Shown piece after piece: positions 62,936 through 64,000 of a stretch of DNA of 64,000 bases (positions are counted from its first letter, which is position 1; each line of letters begins with the position of its first letter). Source of the DNA: Hyperoodon ampullatus (taxonomy: Eukaryota > Chordata > Mammalia > Artiodactyla > Ziphiidae). The DNA lies in NCBI GenBank assembly GCA_949752795.1, contig CATKHW010000286.1, positions 248,001 through 312,000 of the forward strand, read 5' to 3'. Both the position numbers and the translations under genes were made by a program. The notes under the pieces are model-generated. The model was not told the DNA's origin, made no database searches, and worked only from the letters and a program-made list of their open reading frames with translations.

Positions 62936-64000
62936 TCTTATGATAAGTTTCTTTTTCTGTGTGACTTATTTCACTTAGAATCATCGTACCTGAATCCACC
63001 CATTTTGCTGCTACTGGTCTTATGACATTGATTTCATGGCTGAGGGATATTCCATCGTACGTAAGTACCACAATTTTTTGAACCATTTTTATATTTCCTG
63101 GGATATTTATGTTGTACCCAAGTTGAGGTCCTTGTAAGCAGTGCAGCCCTAAATTTTGGGGTGGCTCTGTCTTATTGATTTTCAGTTTTCCCAAGGTATA
63201 TTCCCTAGAGTGGAAGTGCCCTTGCCTCTGTAGCTCTGTTGTTTACTTGTTTTATGGAACACAATGCACTCCTCCAGAGAGGCAGTTGGCAATTTACATC
63301 CCGCCCATCAGCATAACAAGGCTCCCAGTTCTCCAGGGCCTGTCTTGCCTTTCTGGTTTTTACACATTTTGTGGATGTCCCTTTTGACCGGTGGGAAGTG
63401 ACACTTCTTAGTAGTGCAGATTTGCATTTCCCGCTTGCTTGCTTGGCCAAAAAGGGCGTATTCATTTTCTCCTGAATATATTCAGGAGAAAACGCATACG
63501 CCCTTTTTGGCCAAGTGCATCATTGTCGAAGTTGTGCCCCTCTTCCTGTGCTTTAAAGGTGATTCCAACGTACCTCTTGAACTCTGTTTCCTGCTATTCT
63601 GCCTCGCTTTCAATTCCGGCTCGTTGCCTTCCCCTAACAGATTTTTGGACGATAGTTCTCCTTTATTGCTCTGCCAGTTTGTGAATTGCTGTGCCCTTGA
63701 GCTCCATTTTTCAATTTGTTTTTTGTGAGCTGACCGCAAGTCCAAAATTTTGGTTCAGGACCTATACTGGTTCCCAGTGGGTGGCTGAGACTTTGGTTAA
63801 TTCTTCTTCCTGCCGGGAAATTACAGTGATATATGCCCGTCCAAATGCCTAACAGCTACTCTCTCATTGGTTCTCCCTCTTCCCTTTCATCCTCTGCCAA
63901 ATTGGCAAGCTGTGCGAACCAGGAGGTTAAAGGGGCTGTCTCTCCAAGTTGGGAGGTTGATAGTAAAGCAGATGGAAAGTCAAACCGGAGCGCCAGGAGA
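62936..64000. repeat. Satellite monomer M33, class B, cut by the window edge
   Basis: The first 1065 bases of a class B unit. It lacks the M25/M29 markers expected at this place (ctgaatccccccat, tcagatttccc) and has private ones: tttatgttgtac, ctagagtgg, gggcgtattcattttc and attccggctcg. Palindrome 63442-63515 has two mismatches in the left arm. Confidence 0.9.

Larger units (their letters stand above)
1..64000. repeat. Tandem satellite array, ~1.74-kb unit (probable common cetacean satellite)
   Basis: The whole window apart from the L1 at 9324-16629 is head-to-tail copies of one unit. The phasing motif tcttatgata, or a one-base variant, recurs at 1, 1740, 3478, 5215, 6954, 8692, then from 17750 every 1731-1740 bp to 62936. 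No unique sequence, gene or other transposon separates the copies, and no unit is inverted. Unit size and L1-related content match what I recall of the common cetacean heterochromatic satellite; that name rests on memory, while the tandem structure is seen directly. No function is encoded. A structural heterochromatin role is known for such satellites in general and is only inferred here. Confidence 0.93.

Noticed and set aside
1..64000. Dozens of open frames of 60-104 codons on both strands recurring every ~1.74 kb
   Set aside because: They recur because the DNA recurs. Frames on opposite strands overlap, they read through the L1-derived antisense part and the palindrome, and they are broken in some monomers by single-base changes, as expected of non-coding repeats.
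1..64000. CRISPR-like array of regularly spaced repeats
   Set aside because: The period is ~1.74 kb, with no short unique spacers and no cas genes; this is tandem satellite DNA of a eukaryote.

Overview
The window is vertebrate heterochromatin, not a gene region. It is one uninterrupted tandem satellite array, 32 complete monomers and one cut by the window's right edge, all in the same orientation, with a single full-length LINE-1 (L1) inserted in monomer 6. Monomer length is very uniform, 1731-1740 bp and mostly 1737-1739. From memory, unit length and L1-related content fit the common cetacean satellite, whose unit I recall as about 1.75 kb in baleen whales and other non-delphinoid cetaceans and about 1.58 kb in delphinoids. 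The L1 type (Laurasiatherian-looking ORF1p and 3' end) agrees. I therefore infer a whale, more likely non-delphinoid; the family cannot be named from this sequence alone.

Layout. Positions 1-9323 hold monomers M1-M5 and the left part of M6. Positions 9324-16629 hold the L1: long 5' UTR, intact ORF1, intact ORF2, 3' UTR and a pure poly(A) tail, flanked by a perfect 13-bp target-site duplication. Positions 16630-64000 hold the rest of M6 and M7-M33. I phase monomers on the motif tcttatgata, which opens the window. Two main sequence classes, A and B, differ at linked diagnostic sites between about offset 400 and the 3' end, and several monomers are A/B or B/A mosaics. Higher-order structure changes along the array: a three-monomer (5214 bp) period on the left, a loose five-monomer (about 8.69 kb) period in the middle, and a very clean four-monomer period of exactly 6949 bp on the right.

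Each monomer has two notable parts. The first ~500 bp, plus the end of the preceding unit, is an old antisense copy of an L1 3' end; this can be checked inside the window against the inserted L1. Just downstream, at about offset 506-580, is a 74-bp inverted repeat with no spacer, perfect in four monomers and carrying one to three mismatches in the others. The only real protein-coding genes are the two L1 ORFs. The many 60-100-codon open frames repeating every ~1.74 kb are by-products of the repeat. ORF2p keeps its endonuclease, reverse transcriptase (FADD) and cysteine motifs, but has proline in place of a highly conserved serine in RT motif B.
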